Assembly: GCA_028877215.1 (NCBI GenBank)
Contig: JAPPFJ010000016.1
Location: forward strand, 17,872 to 81,871
Direction of reading: 5' to 3'
Length of the DNA stretch: 64,000 nt
From: Gemmatimonadota bacterium
GTDB taxonomy: Bacteria; Latescibacterota; UBA2968; GCA-2709665
This document shows positions 43,193-52,075 of the stretch, piece by piece; positions within the stretch are counted from its first letter, which is position 1, and each line of letters opens with the position of its first letter. Below the pieces are notes generated by a model that saw nothing but the letters and a program-made list of their open reading frames with translations, had not been told where the DNA came from and made no database searches. The translations under genes were made by a program, and so were the position numbers.

Positions 43193-44941
43193 ATGGAATT
43201 CAGACCGCGAAAAATGGTGCATCGCCCCCGGCGTGAGAGCAAGGGCAACAGGGTCCTGTTGATACTGGTGGACAGCCGGGGCAGCTATACCGATACGAAC
43301 ATCGTGGACCAGACCGTACTGGTGGCCTTGCAGCATTTCGGGTTTCCATTCAAGATTCACGATCTGGCCGCGGGGCCCCTGACTGCCGAACTGCTCGAAC
43401 ATTGCACCGCAGTCGTTATTGCGCAGGCGCGCCTGGGTGAATCCCTATCGTACGAGGAAACGGAACTGCTCGCCGCGGGCGTGGAAGAAGCCGGTATGGG
43501 CCTCGTCAATTTCGACGGCGAACTGCGGCTGTACAAACCGCCGCTGCTTCGGCTGTTCGGGCTGGAGGTTGACCGGATCCCGATGGCTTCGGACCTGCTG
43601 CGTATCGGGGGCGACGACCACTTCATCAATTGGACGCAGCAGGCCGGCAGTATGGTCCGGCTGAAGCGACCCGTGACCATTGCGCAGATCACGCGCGTGG
43701 GGCGGCACGTCGTGGAGCTGGCGCAGGCTGCGATGGGCAAGGACCAGCTCATCTTTTCACGTCACAACGTGCCGGGCACGGCCTACGAGCCGGACCAGTA
43801 TCCTGTCGTCCTCGCCGGGGTCTGCGGCAGCGGCCGGGCGGTTCAGTTTGCCTGTTCGCCCCGCATCTGGCACCAGGAATTCCTGGGCCACGCGATGGGG
43901 CTGGACGCCTTCTTCTGGCGCGCCATCGTCTGGGTGGCGCGCAAGCCATTCGTCGCGCAGATGATGCCCCACTTTGTGACCATCCGGGTGGACGACGGCA
44001 GGGGACGCCACGATTTCCGCTATACGGAGGTGATGAACCGGCACGGTTACCGGCCGATGATCTCCTGCTTCCTGAACCTCGTTCCGGACGAAGTGGTGCC
44101 GTTCATGCGCGGCCGATACAAGGCCGGTCAGGTGGACTGGGACGCGCATGCCTTCGATTATTACCGGCTGATCCCGTTCGATTTCGGCATCGGAGAGTAC
44201 AGCGAAGCGGAGTTGATGGAAATCTTCGAACGGGTGGACCGCTGGTACGAGGAAAGGGGCCTGAAGCCGCCGCGCAGGGCCGCATTTCACTGGGGCGAGG
44301 TGGGCGTGCGCGTCCTGCCCTACCTGAAAGCCCGCGGGCGGACGATCGTCTATTCGACCTACCACCTTGGGCAGGTTAAGTGGGAGCGGCTGTTCCCCAA
44401 CTGGTGGCCCTACGGTCTCAACAGCCTGTTCTATGACTATATCCCCGAGGACCCGGAGATGTACAACATCGGCGCCATGCTCCCGCGCCACCTGGTGGAG
44501 CCCGACGTGCTGACGGGCTGTACCACCTGGGCAGGGGACAATCCGACCAACGACATGGACAAGGCCGCGGATCGGGCGGCCGGCTCGGTCCGGCTTGCGC
44601 TGGACAGCGGGTTCTTCTCGGAGATCACGACCCACGAGCAGAAGTTCGGCGTGCTGACTCTGGAGGAGATCGACCGGTGGTTGTCGCTGGTGGCGCAGCG
44701 GACGGAACGATTCGATATCCGGGGCGTGAGCCACGACGAGGCCGCCGAATATACCCGCGCCAGGGACGAGTCGTGGATTGCGGCCGCGTCCACGCCCGAC
44801 GGTACGTCGGTATGCGTCAGCCTGGATGGCAAAGCGAGCGTGGACCAGGAATTGGCCGTGTTCGATAACGACGGGGACGGCGTGGTCCAGCGGTGGGAGT
44901 CCGTCCCCGCCTTCAAGGGGGAAGTCCGGGTCGATCTGTGA
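43193..44941 (+). CDS. GATase-like / polysaccharide-deacetylase-like two-domain protein
   Basis: I do not recognise this 582-residue protein as a named family. The N-terminal ~240 residues resemble class I glutamine-amidotransferase-like or ThuA-like Rossmann domains (VLLILVDSRGSYTDTNIVDQ, TAVVIAQARLGESLSYEE, GMGLVNFDGELRLY). Residues about 255-540 look like a NodB/GH57-like (beta/alpha) barrel: HFVTIRVDDGRGRHDFRYTE has the double-Asp metal motif, RRAAFHWGEVG and EITTHEQKF have candidate histidines. There is no signal peptide. It may deacetylate or hydrolyse a carbohydrate. It is isolated from neighbours by repeats on the left and a convergent, lower-GC gene on the right. Confidence 0.6.
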   Translation: MEFRPRKMVHRPRRESKGNRVLLILVDSRGSYTDTNIVDQTVLVALQHFGFPFKIHDLAAGPLTAELLEHCTAVVIAQARLGESLSYEETELLAAGVEEAGMGLVNFDGELRLYKPPLLRLFGLEVDRIPMASDLLRIGGDDHFINWTQQAGSMVRLKRPVTIAQITRVGRHVVELAQAAMGKDQLIFSRHNVPGTAYEPDQYPVVLAGVCGSGRAVQFACSPRIWHQEFLGHAMGLDAFFWRAIVWVARKPFVAQMMPHFVTIRVDDGRGRHDFRYTEVMNRHGYRPMISCFLNLVPDEVVPFMRGRYKAGQVDWDAHAFDYYRLIPFDFGIGEYSEAELMEIFERVDRWYEERGLKPPRRAAFHWGEVGVRVLPYLKARGRTIVYSTYHLGQVKWERLFPNWWPYGLNSLFYDYIPEDPEMYNIGAMLPRHLVEPDVLTGCTTWAGDNPTNDMDKAADRAAGSVRLALDSGFFSEITTHEQKFGVLTLEEIDRWLSLVAQRTERFDIRGVSHDEAAEYTRARDESWIAAASTPDGTSVCVSLDGKASVDQELAVFDNDGDGVVQRWESVPAFKGEVRVDL

Positions 44942-45203
44942 ACGGCGCGGGACGACCTGGCAGTACGGCGATGTCAATAGAACGAACAATACGATTTCTA
45001 TGATCGCGATTTGTAGAGTACACACGCATTCGGACATTCAGGGCAGATTGCTCCTGTCCCGCACATCCACCTTACCTTCCCCACACATCCGTGATTCTTC
45101 GCTATAAACCCGCTTCTTCAATCGACTGTTTAGACTGCATCCATAGCGGTCCACAAAACCAGATTGACAATCGACTTCGTGGTCGACAGAGATATCAACA
45201 TCC

Positions 45204-47318
45204 CTAGACTTCATTGCCGAAGCGCCCGGCAAAGATGAGAAAGTCACCAAACCCGATATTGCCATTCCCGTCCAGGTCGAATCGCGCTTCAAATTCCGCG
45301 TCGTCGTTACTTAAACCGTACGCGCCAGCAAATAGCAGGAAGTCAGCAAAGCCAACGATACCGTCGGAGTCGAAGTCGGATGTGGCTTTGGCAACGGCTG
45401 TAAAGGTGACGGGATCAAGATCTTTCACTGTCGCGACAACGACAACCATTCCGAGTTCGTTCCCAAAGGTCAAGGTGGTGGAAGCGTGGCCATCGACACC
45501 GGTTGTATCTGAGTATTCTGACAGCGTTCCCTCGCCGGTCGTGAACGAGAATGTGACGGCCATCCCGTTAAACGGGTTTCCATTCTGGTCTCGCACGGAG
45601 ACAACAAACGGCTCTGCCAGCGTAGTACCGGGTGGCCCTTCCTGTTCAAATCCTGAAACTCCTTGAAGCGACCGGGCAACTACAAATCCGACCGCGCTAA
45701 AGGTTACCGGCTGCAGTCCTGCCGTTATAACATCGACGGTGTTCGCCCCTGGCTGACTACCCAGTGTCAACGTAGTCGCTGCCTGGCCGTCGCCATCGGT
45801 TGCGATGTCGACTATGGATAGCGTCCCCTCTCCCTCGGTGACATTGAACGAAACGGTGACTCCGACAGCGGTGATTCCGATCTGATCCAATACCGAAACT
45901 TCAAACGGACGTGGCAGTTGGGCACCCGCGGGGGCCCGCTGATCGTCGCCAGAAACCTTCTCCATGCTACTTGGCCCAATGTACGCACGTCCGGTTTCTT
46001 CCGTCGCTTGAAACACGGCTAATCCATTGCCGTCTATGTCTTCGACAAGCCAGATATGGTCGACACTGGTATACAAAACATGCGGAGAGGCAAGGTGGCC
46101 GTAACGCGTTTTCGTACCGTTGGGATCCACCCAATAGCTGGTGATTCCAACTCCACCTTGATTTATAAAGATGATCTCCGTGGCGTCTTTCTCGCCGTGT
46201 GGGCTTCTCAGACTCGAAAGCTGACTCGGCCTAATCGGTGCGAGATTAACCCACTTGTCGCCACCGAATCCGTTCCATTCAAACAACTCCCAATAACAAG
46301 CTAATAATTCCTGTGGCCATTCAAACATTGGAGATTCCGACGGATCAAAACCCTTCAGATGCGGCAGATGGGTGCGCACTTCCGGAACTGTGTATCGCCA
46401 GTCCGCATCGCCAAACACCTCGACAAGCAATTTTGCCAGTTCAGGATCATAATCTTTCAACTCCGCCCGAGTGCTAGCCGGAAAGGATGGACCTTCATGT
46501 TCTGCATTAAACCATGATTGCACACCCTCAGCCCAGTATTCAAGCCGGTTCACAGAAGCATACGTACCTCTCCAAAGCCCGTTAGCCATAGCTGCCCTGT
46601 AGGCTGATTCGAGTCTAACGTCAAAATCCGGATTCAGGGCATTCAATCCGTCCAAGTGCATGCTGTGGCTGAACTCGTGAATTGCAATGCTCTCTCCATT
46701 ATAAGGATCATCAGGATAGTTCAGCAGGTTCTCCTCGCCACAACTGGATTTCAGAGTTCCCAAACCTCGTGCGCGCACATCCCAATAGAAGCCGGGTACA
46801 AATTCGCTGTATTCAGGAATCTGAGTCAACATTTCTTGATATGCAATCACAATAAAACCGGCCTCTTCTCTTACCATCGCCTGCAGCACATCAGGACGAT
46901 GTCTAGTCAGGTGCCATATCAACCACGCTGCCTCTTTTAAAGCGTATGGGTTCACATTCTCAGAGGCAACAACAGGGTATCCGTCCACGTCAATCCATTG
47001 CCGATAAAATGCCGAATGCCCAAAGATCCTTCGGACTCTACTTGGTGGCTCAGTGACAGGAAAATCGTCGGAAGATTCCGATATCATTGATACATCTCGG
47101 ATTAACGGATGCAAGTCTGTCGTCCGCTTCGCCATCGGGCGTCCACCGCTGTGACCGTCACGATCCTGAAAATCGAACAATCGACACATATACACGCTAT
47201 CGACCTGTGATGCGGAAATATGGACGACCGCAAACGGAAAATGCAGCAGTGCTAGAGAGACAAGAAAATCAGTAACCAGGGTCTTTATATCCCAATGTGG
47301 AAGATTAGCGTGCGACAT
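45204..47318 (-). CDS. Secreted HExxH metalloprotease with VHL-beta-like domain, two Ig-like domains and EF-hand tail
   Basis: This is a 704-residue protein. A hydrophobic N-terminal stretch (about 13-34) may be a signal. Residues about 95-350 are a zinc-peptidase-like domain with IAIHEFSHSMHLDG (HExxH at 214-218) and, ~45 residues later, EYWAEGVQSWF, a likely third zinc ligand. Residues about 378-448 match the von Hippel-Lindau beta domain: TEIIFINQ, YWVDPNGTKTRYGHL, HIWLVEDIDGNGLAVF. Two Big_1/invasin-like Ig domains follow (about 455-545, 552-645), then a tandem EF-hand tail (about 647-704: DFDSDGIVGFADFLLFAG, FDLDGNGNIGFGDFLIFAG). Base composition is visibly lower in GC than its neighbours, suggesting transfer. 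Confidence 0.82.
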   Translation of the reverse strand: MSHANLPHWDIKTLVTDFLVSLALLHFPFAVVHISASQVDSVYMCRLFDFQDRDGHSGGRPMAKRTTDLHPLIRDVSMISESSDDFPVTEPPSRVRRIFGHSAFYRQWIDVDGYPVVASENVNPYALKEAAWLIWHLTRHRPDVLQAMVREEAGFIVIAYQEMLTQIPEYSEFVPGFYWDVRARGLGTLKSSCGEENLLNYPDDPYNGESIAIHEFSHSMHLDGLNALNPDFDVRLESAYRAAMANGLWRGTYASVNRLEYWAEGVQSWFNAEHEGPSFPASTRAELKDYDPELAKLLVEVFGDADWRYTVPEVRTHLPHLKGFDPSESPMFEWPQELLACYWELFEWNGFGGDKWVNLAPIRPSQLSSLRSPHGEKDATEIIFINQGGVGITSYWVDPNGTKTRYGHLASPHVLYTSVDHIWLVEDIDGNGLAVFQATEETGRAYIGPSSMEKVSGDDQRAPAGAQLPRPFEVSVLDQIGITAVGVTVSFNVTEGEGTLSIVDIATDGDGQAATTLTLGSQPGANTVDVITAGLQPVTFSAVGFVVARSLQGVSGFEQEGPPGTTLAEPFVVSVRDQNGNPFNGMAVTFSFTTGEGTLSEYSDTTGVDGHASTTLTFGNELGMVVVVATVKDLDPVTFTAVAKATSDFDSDGIVGFADFLLFAGAYGLSNDDAEFEARFDLDGNGNIGFGDFLIFAGRFGNEV

Positions 47319-47385
47319 CTATCATTCCGAGTCTAATACTGCATATCGTGCGGAGCATGTTAATAAGAATGAGACAACTTCTAGA

Positions 47386-49548
47386 TCAGTTCCTTTCGTG
47401 TGACTCGCCGTCTGTACCCGCCCGGATGCGCTGGGGCAGCGAGGTGTACCGGTCTGCAACCCGGTTGTTCTTGATTGCGATGGCCATGGCTTTGCGTGTG
47501 CCGACGATGACAACCAGGTTCTTCGCCCTGGTGACGGCGGTGTAGAGCAGGTTCCTCTGCAGCATCATGTAGTGCTGGGTGGTCAGGGGCAGCACCACTA
47601 CCGGGTACTCCGATCCCTGGCTCTTGTGGACGCTTGTGGCGTAGGCCAGCACGATCTCGTCCAGCTCGGTGAAGTCGTATCCCACGGTGCGCTCGGGATA
47701 CCTCACCGCCAGCGCGTGATTCGTCATATCGATCGTCGCCACGCGCCCGATATCCCCGTTGAACACGTCCTTGTCGTAGTTGTTGCGCACCTGCATCACC
47801 TTGTCTCCCACCCGGAAGCGTACGCCGCCGCGCAGGAGTTCCCGGCCGCCCGGATTGAGCCGCTCCTGTAGCACCTGATTCAGATTGATCGCGCCTGTCT
47901 CGCCCCGGTACATGGGCGCCAGGACCTGGATATCGTCAATCGCGTCGACCCGGTAGGCGCGGGGCAACCTGTTCCGGCAGAGACCGCAGACCGTGTCCAC
48001 CACCTCTTCCGGGTCGTCCACCTCCGAAAAGAAGAAATCCGATTTCCGGCTGTTGTCCACCTCCGGAATTTCACCGGCCAGGATGCTGTGCGCGTTCGTC
48101 ACGATCCGGCTCTCCTTCGCCTGCCGGAATATTTCGTTGAGCGCGACCGTCTCGGCCTTTCCGGATCCGATGACATCTTTCAGGATGTTCCCCGGCCCTA
48201 CCGAAGGCAACTGGTCCACGTCGCCTACCAGCACCAGAGACGCGCTCAGCGGCACCGCCTGCAGCAGGCTGTTCATCAGCCTCACGTCCATCATCGAGAC
48301 CTCGTCCACGATGACTGCGCCCGTGGAAAGCTGATTTTCGAAGTTCTGCTCGAATCGATTCTCTCCAGGGCTGTATTTCAGCAGCCTGTGGATGGTACTG
48401 GCTTCCCGCGCCGTGGCTTCGGCCATGCGTTTCGCCGCCCTTCCCGTTGGCGCCGCCAGCGCAACCTCCTTGCCCCGCGCCTCGAAGAGAGCAATCAATC
48501 CCCTGATGGTCGTTGTCTTGCCCGTGCCCGGTCCGCCGGTAAGCACCAGCAGGCTGTTGGCGAGGGCCTTCTCAAGGGCGACCTTCTGCCGCGCCGCGAA
48601 GCGGACACCGTTCCGTTTTTCGATGGCCGCGATCTCCCTGCCGATATCGCCTGTTTCAATTCGCTCTATGCTGGAAAACTGATGTACGCGCGTGGCAACG
48701 CCCTTTTCGGCATAGAAGAGCGGAGGAATATAAATGCGGTCCTCCTCCACGACGACTTCCTCGGTTACATGTAACCGGTCGATGCACGGGGCGATTAAAT
48801 CCGGCGATACGTCCAGTGTCTCGGCGCAGACCGTCGACAGTTCCTCCCGTGGCAGGTACACGTGCCCTTCTTTTTCCGCGGCCGTATCCAGCACGTATCT
48901 GATTCCCGCCATGATCCGTTGATCGGAATGGGTCTCAACGCCCATTTTCTGCGCGATCCGGTCGGCGCTTGTGAACCCGATTCCCCATACATCGGCGGAC
49001 AACCTGTACGGATTCTCCTGGATCAGTGAAATCGCATCCTGACCGTATTGCTTCCAGATCTTTACGGCATGTCCCGTGCCGACGTCGTGCGACTGAAGGA
49101 ACACCATCACATTGTGAATTTCGCGCTGTTCCTTCCAGGCATCCTCGATCATCCCCGCACGCTTTCTGCCCAGCCCCTCCACCTCGATCAGCCGTTTCGA
49201 GGCCTTCTCGATCACCTCCAGGGTTTTCGCGCCGAAGTGGTCCACGATCCGGCCGGCCATGACCGGTCCGATTCCCTTGATCAGCCCGGAGCCCAGGTAC
49301 TTTCGCATCCCTTCAACCGTGGACGGATGTACTTTTTCGTAGGACTCGATCTTGAACTGACGGCCGAACTTCGCGTGGGTTGTCCATTCGCCTTTCACGG
49401 CCACACACTCGCCCGCTGTCAGCGAGAGCGTATTGCCGACCACGGTCACCGGCTGCCCCCGGCCTTCGGGCTGAAACCTGGCAACCGTGTAGCCGCTCTC
49501 CTCATTCTGAAACGTGATCCGCTCCACGACACCCTGGATCCGTTCCAT
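47386..49548 (-). CDS. recD2: RecD2-type ATP-dependent 5'-3' DNA helicase
   Basis: From the ATG at 49548 the protein has 720 residues. It begins MERIQGVVERITFQNEESGY, the RecD2-specific OB-like N-terminus, with helix-hairpin-helix motifs (GSGLIKGIGPVMAGRIVDHF, VEGLGRKRAGMI). The SF1B helicase core has VLTGGPGTGKTTT (Walker A), VDEVSMMD (Walker B), VGDVDQLPSVGPG and YATSVHKSQGSEYP. RecD2 acts outside RecBCD in DNA repair and replication stress. The start is 32 bp after nagA, so the two may be co-transcribed. An in-frame start at 49653 would overlap nagA and lacks homology. Confidence 0.95.
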   Translation of the reverse strand: MERIQGVVERITFQNEESGYTVARFQPEGRGQPVTVVGNTLSLTAGECVAVKGEWTTHAKFGRQFKIESYEKVHPSTVEGMRKYLGSGLIKGIGPVMAGRIVDHFGAKTLEVIEKASKRLIEVEGLGRKRAGMIEDAWKEQREIHNVMVFLQSHDVGTGHAVKIWKQYGQDAISLIQENPYRLSADVWGIGFTSADRIAQKMGVETHSDQRIMAGIRYVLDTAAEKEGHVYLPREELSTVCAETLDVSPDLIAPCIDRLHVTEEVVVEEDRIYIPPLFYAEKGVATRVHQFSSIERIETGDIGREIAAIEKRNGVRFAARQKVALEKALANSLLVLTGGPGTGKTTTIRGLIALFEARGKEVALAAPTGRAAKRMAEATAREASTIHRLLKYSPGENRFEQNFENQLSTGAVIVDEVSMMDVRLMNSLLQAVPLSASLVLVGDVDQLPSVGPGNILKDVIGSGKAETVALNEIFRQAKESRIVTNAHSILAGEIPEVDNSRKSDFFFSEVDDPEEVVDTVCGLCRNRLPRAYRVDAIDDIQVLAPMYRGETGAINLNQVLQERLNPGGRELLRGGVRFRVGDKVMQVRNNYDKDVFNGDIGRVATIDMTNHALAVRYPERTVGYDFTELDEIVLAYATSVHKSQGSEYPVVVLPLTTQHYMMLQRNLLYTAVTRAKNLVVIVGTRKAMAIAIKNNRVADRYTSLPQRIRAGTDGESHERN

Positions 49549-49580
49549 TGTTCGAACCCCCGAATCCTCAATTGGCGATT

Positions 49581-50744
49581 TCACGCCTTGTAGACGACCT
49601 CGCCCCGGACAATCGTCGCCTCGACGGATAGCGCGCGCTGTCCCTCTGCCCATCGGAACAGCGTGAGGCTGGCCTCCATCCCGGGTTCCACGCGTCCCAG
49701 CCGGTCATCCACGCCCAGCAGCCGCGTGGGGTTGATTGATGCCATGTCCACCGCGTCGGCAAGCGTGGCATCCGTATACGTCACCGTATTGGGAATCCCG
49801 TAATCGAGAAAGAGGGATGCCCCGGCCAGATACGGCGTGCCTGCCAGGGAAATCTTCCCGTTCTCGTGGATCTCCACCGCGTCGGTTCCGTAGCTCCGGC
49901 CGTAAATGCCCGGCGGCAGCCCCGCGATGGACGACACGTCGCTGACCAGGCAGATGCGCTCTTGCTGCTTGGCCCTGCAGAAGCTCTTCAGCACGGGCGG
50001 CGGAAGATGGTGCCCGTCCGGGATGATCCCCGCCCAGAGTTCGTCCGCGGCAAGCTGTTCCCAGATATAATTGTCGTGGCGCGGAATCTCCGCGTGCGCC
50101 CCGTTGCCCAGGTGGGTGGACATTCGCGCTCCGGCCGCCACTGCCTCCCGTATCCGCGCCCGGCTGGCGCCCGTATGTCCCAAGGCCACGATGACACCGG
50201 CCTCCGCGGCCTTCTCGATAAAGGCCAGCGATCCCTCCCGTTCGGGCGCGAGGGTCAGAATCCTGATCCGGCCGCCCGCGGCGTCCTGGTAACGGCGAAA
50301 CTCGTCCCAGTCCGGGTCCCGGGTATGTTCGAGGGGATGCGCCCCCCTCGGCCCGTCTTCGGACGCAATGTACGGCCCCTCCACGTGGAAACCGACGAAT
50401 GACGCTTTCGCGGCAGCCGACTGCTCGCACGCCCGGGCGAGCGTCCGCAATCCCGCAATCGCCTGCTCCGCCGGAGAGGTCGTGACCGTGGGACAGAACA
50501 GCGCGGTTCCCGCCCGGTACGGCCACTCGCTTGCCTGGAGCACGCGCTCCACCGTCAGGTCCCCGGAACTGTAGTTGATCCCGCCGGCGCCATTGACCTG
50601 GACGTCGAATATCCCGGGCGAAATCCACACGTCGTCGCCTCCGAATGCCGCGGGTCCCTCGTCTTCGATGCCCGCGATCAGTCCGTCTTCAATAGATACC
50701 GACACGGGTGTTTCCGTGCCGACAATCTTCCCGCGAAGAACCAT
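49581..50744 (-). CDS. nagA: N-acetylglucosamine-6-phosphate deacetylase
   Basis: This 387-residue amidohydrolase removes acetate from GlcNAc-6-phosphate. Family motifs are PGIFDVQVNGAGGINY, FVGFHVEGPYIA (metal ligand region), VALGHTGAS, MSTHLGNGAH, IIPDGHHLPP and LVSDVSSIAG (catalytic Asp). The metal-site DxHxHG of many amidohydrolases is replaced by DVQVNG, as in NagA. No nagB is adjacent. It is transcribed divergently from the IMPase/hexapeptide/GHMP operon across a repeat-bearing intergenic region. Confidence 0.92.
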   Translation of the reverse strand: MVLRGKIVGTETPVSVSIEDGLIAGIEDEGPAAFGGDDVWISPGIFDVQVNGAGGINYSSGDLTVERVLQASEWPYRAGTALFCPTVTTSPAEQAIAGLRTLARACEQSAAAKASFVGFHVEGPYIASEDGPRGAHPLEHTRDPDWDEFRRYQDAAGGRIRILTLAPEREGSLAFIEKAAEAGVIVALGHTGASRARIREAVAAGARMSTHLGNGAHAEIPRHDNYIWEQLAADELWAGIIPDGHHLPPPVLKSFCRAKQQERICLVSDVSSIAGLPPGIYGRSYGTDAVEIHENGKISLAGTPYLAGASLFLDYGIPNTVTYTDATLADAVDMASINPTRLLGVDDRLGRVEPGMEASLTLFRWAEGQRALSVEATIVRGEVVYKA

Positions 50745-50816
50745 TGTTTCTCCTTTTCCGTTTAGATTCTCTCCACAACCATAAAGTCTAACATTCCCGT
50801 GTCCTTTTCGCGAGGT

Positions 50817-50944
50817 GGGGAGACGGTAGAGGGTAGACGGTAGAAGAAATCCTTGCCCCGTATGCTATTCCTCCTTGCCTCCGGCACGAAAAGAAACCTC
50901 ACAAGGCAGGAAATCTCTAACGTCTCCCGTCTAACGTCTCCCCG
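50817..50944. repeat. Dispersed ~130 bp imperfect inverted repeat, copy B
   Basis: In opposite orientation to copies A and C. It reads GGGGAGACGGTAGAGGGTAG, then AGAAGAAATCCTTGCC, TTGCCTCCGGC, AAGGCAGG and CGTCTCCCGTCTAACGTCTC. GGGGAGACG and CGTCTCCCC at the two ends form an inverted pair. Confidence 0.75.
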
Positions 50945-51008
50945 ACTTTCAGGCTTTGCTTTCGACTAACGATAACACCCGCGTACCTGTTCCGCAATAT
51001 GTTTTGGC

Positions 51009-51037
51009 TTGACATCCCCGGTGGAATATGGTATACT
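51009..51037 (+). promoter_or_regulatory. Strong predicted sigma70-type promoter for the IMPase operon
   Basis: TTGACA (51009-51014), 17 bases, TATACT (51032-51037), about 85 bp before the ATG at 51125. Confidence 0.8.
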
Positions 51038-51124
51038 CATTGACTGTTCGATCCAGTACTAATACGGGTCCGATTAGTCTCGTAAAAACATAAATTTAAA
51101 CACTTTACGCCGAAGGGTTCATGA

Positions 51125-52072
51125 ATGGGTGACAATCAGGTTTTCGAAAATAGAATCAACAACTTCAGTAGATCCGATAATGTAGACGATCTCACGGCGC
51201 TGGGCCTGGCCATCGTGGCGGAGACCCTGGATATTCTGCACGATCTGCAGGGCGATGCCAGCGGTTCCATGGTCATCCGGACCCGGGAGGGCGACTACAA
51301 GGATTGGGACGCCGAGATTTTCGGTGTGGATGAGGCCGCGGAAGGGGCCTATATCGGGAGACTCAAAGAGAGTACGCATCCGGTCGTGCTGCTTTCCGAG
51401 GAAGCCGGCATGGTGGATCTCACCGGCGGCAAGGAAGGCAGCAAGATTTATGGCGTTTCAGATCCCTTCGACGGCAGCTGGTTGTACAAGAGAGGGCTGC
51501 CGTTCATGCAGTACAGTTCATTGGCGCTTTTCGATGCCAACTTCAATCACCTGACGTCCATCACCGGCGACGTCTTCAATAGAGATCTTGCCTTCGCCAA
51601 CGGCAACGGCGCGTTCATGGCCAGGCTGGACGGAAACGCGTTGTCCGGCGTGGAGCGGCTCAATGAAAGCTATCGCAGGGAACGGCACGGAGAGCCCGCA
51701 TCCGGCCTGGATGACGCCTGTATCGAATCGTACATGCTTAAACCCGCCAAATTTCTCATGCCGCTCATCGATGAATACAGACCCGTCATCGATGCATTCA
51801 AAATGCTCCATCCCAACGGCGGCCCGTACGCCTTTGCAGAGGCCGCGGCGGGGCAGATCGACGTCTACTTTGCCAGGCAGCAGCCCTACGTCGACGTCTT
51901 CTCAGGGATCGCGATCGCGGAACAGGCCGGCCTGATCGTCTCCGATTTTCACGGAAACGACGTGGCGAAGCCCACGGAAGATTACGAGACCGTCTTCGAC
52001 GTTCTGGTCAGCCGGACGCAGGACCTGCACGATCAAACACTCGAAAAAATCGCGGAATGCAGAAAGGAATAG
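51125..52072 (+). CDS. Inositol monophosphatase / fructose-1,6-bisphosphatase superfamily phosphatase
   Basis: This 315-residue protein has the Mg2+-site motifs of the IMPase superfamily: VVLLSEEAG (equivalent of the GEE strand) and VSDPFDGSWLYKRGLPF, matching the DP(I/L)DGT loop with Phe for Ile and Ser for Thr. The C-terminal metal-binding region is YVDVFSGIAIAEQAG, in place of the usual WD.AAG. The substrate is an unknown sugar or inositol phosphate. It starts a three-gene run under a strong promoter; the next gene is only 3 bp away. Confidence 0.82.
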   Translation: MGDNQVFENRINNFSRSDNVDDLTALGLAIVAETLDILHDLQGDASGSMVIRTREGDYKDWDAEIFGVDEAAEGAYIGRLKESTHPVVLLSEEAGMVDLTGGKEGSKIYGVSDPFDGSWLYKRGLPFMQYSSLALFDANFNHLTSITGDVFNRDLAFANGNGAFMARLDGNALSGVERLNESYRRERHGEPASGLDDACIESYMLKPAKFLMPLIDEYRPVIDAFKMLHPNGGPYAFAEAAAGQIDVYFARQQPYVDVFSGIAIAEQAGLIVSDFHGNDVAKPTEDYETVFDVLVSRTQDLHDQTLEKIAECRKE

Positions 52073-52075
52073 GCA

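Noticed and set aside
42840..43262. Plus-strand 140-residue frame with VGRTFLSA
   Set aside because: It runs through dispersed repeats and has no family or ribosome site.
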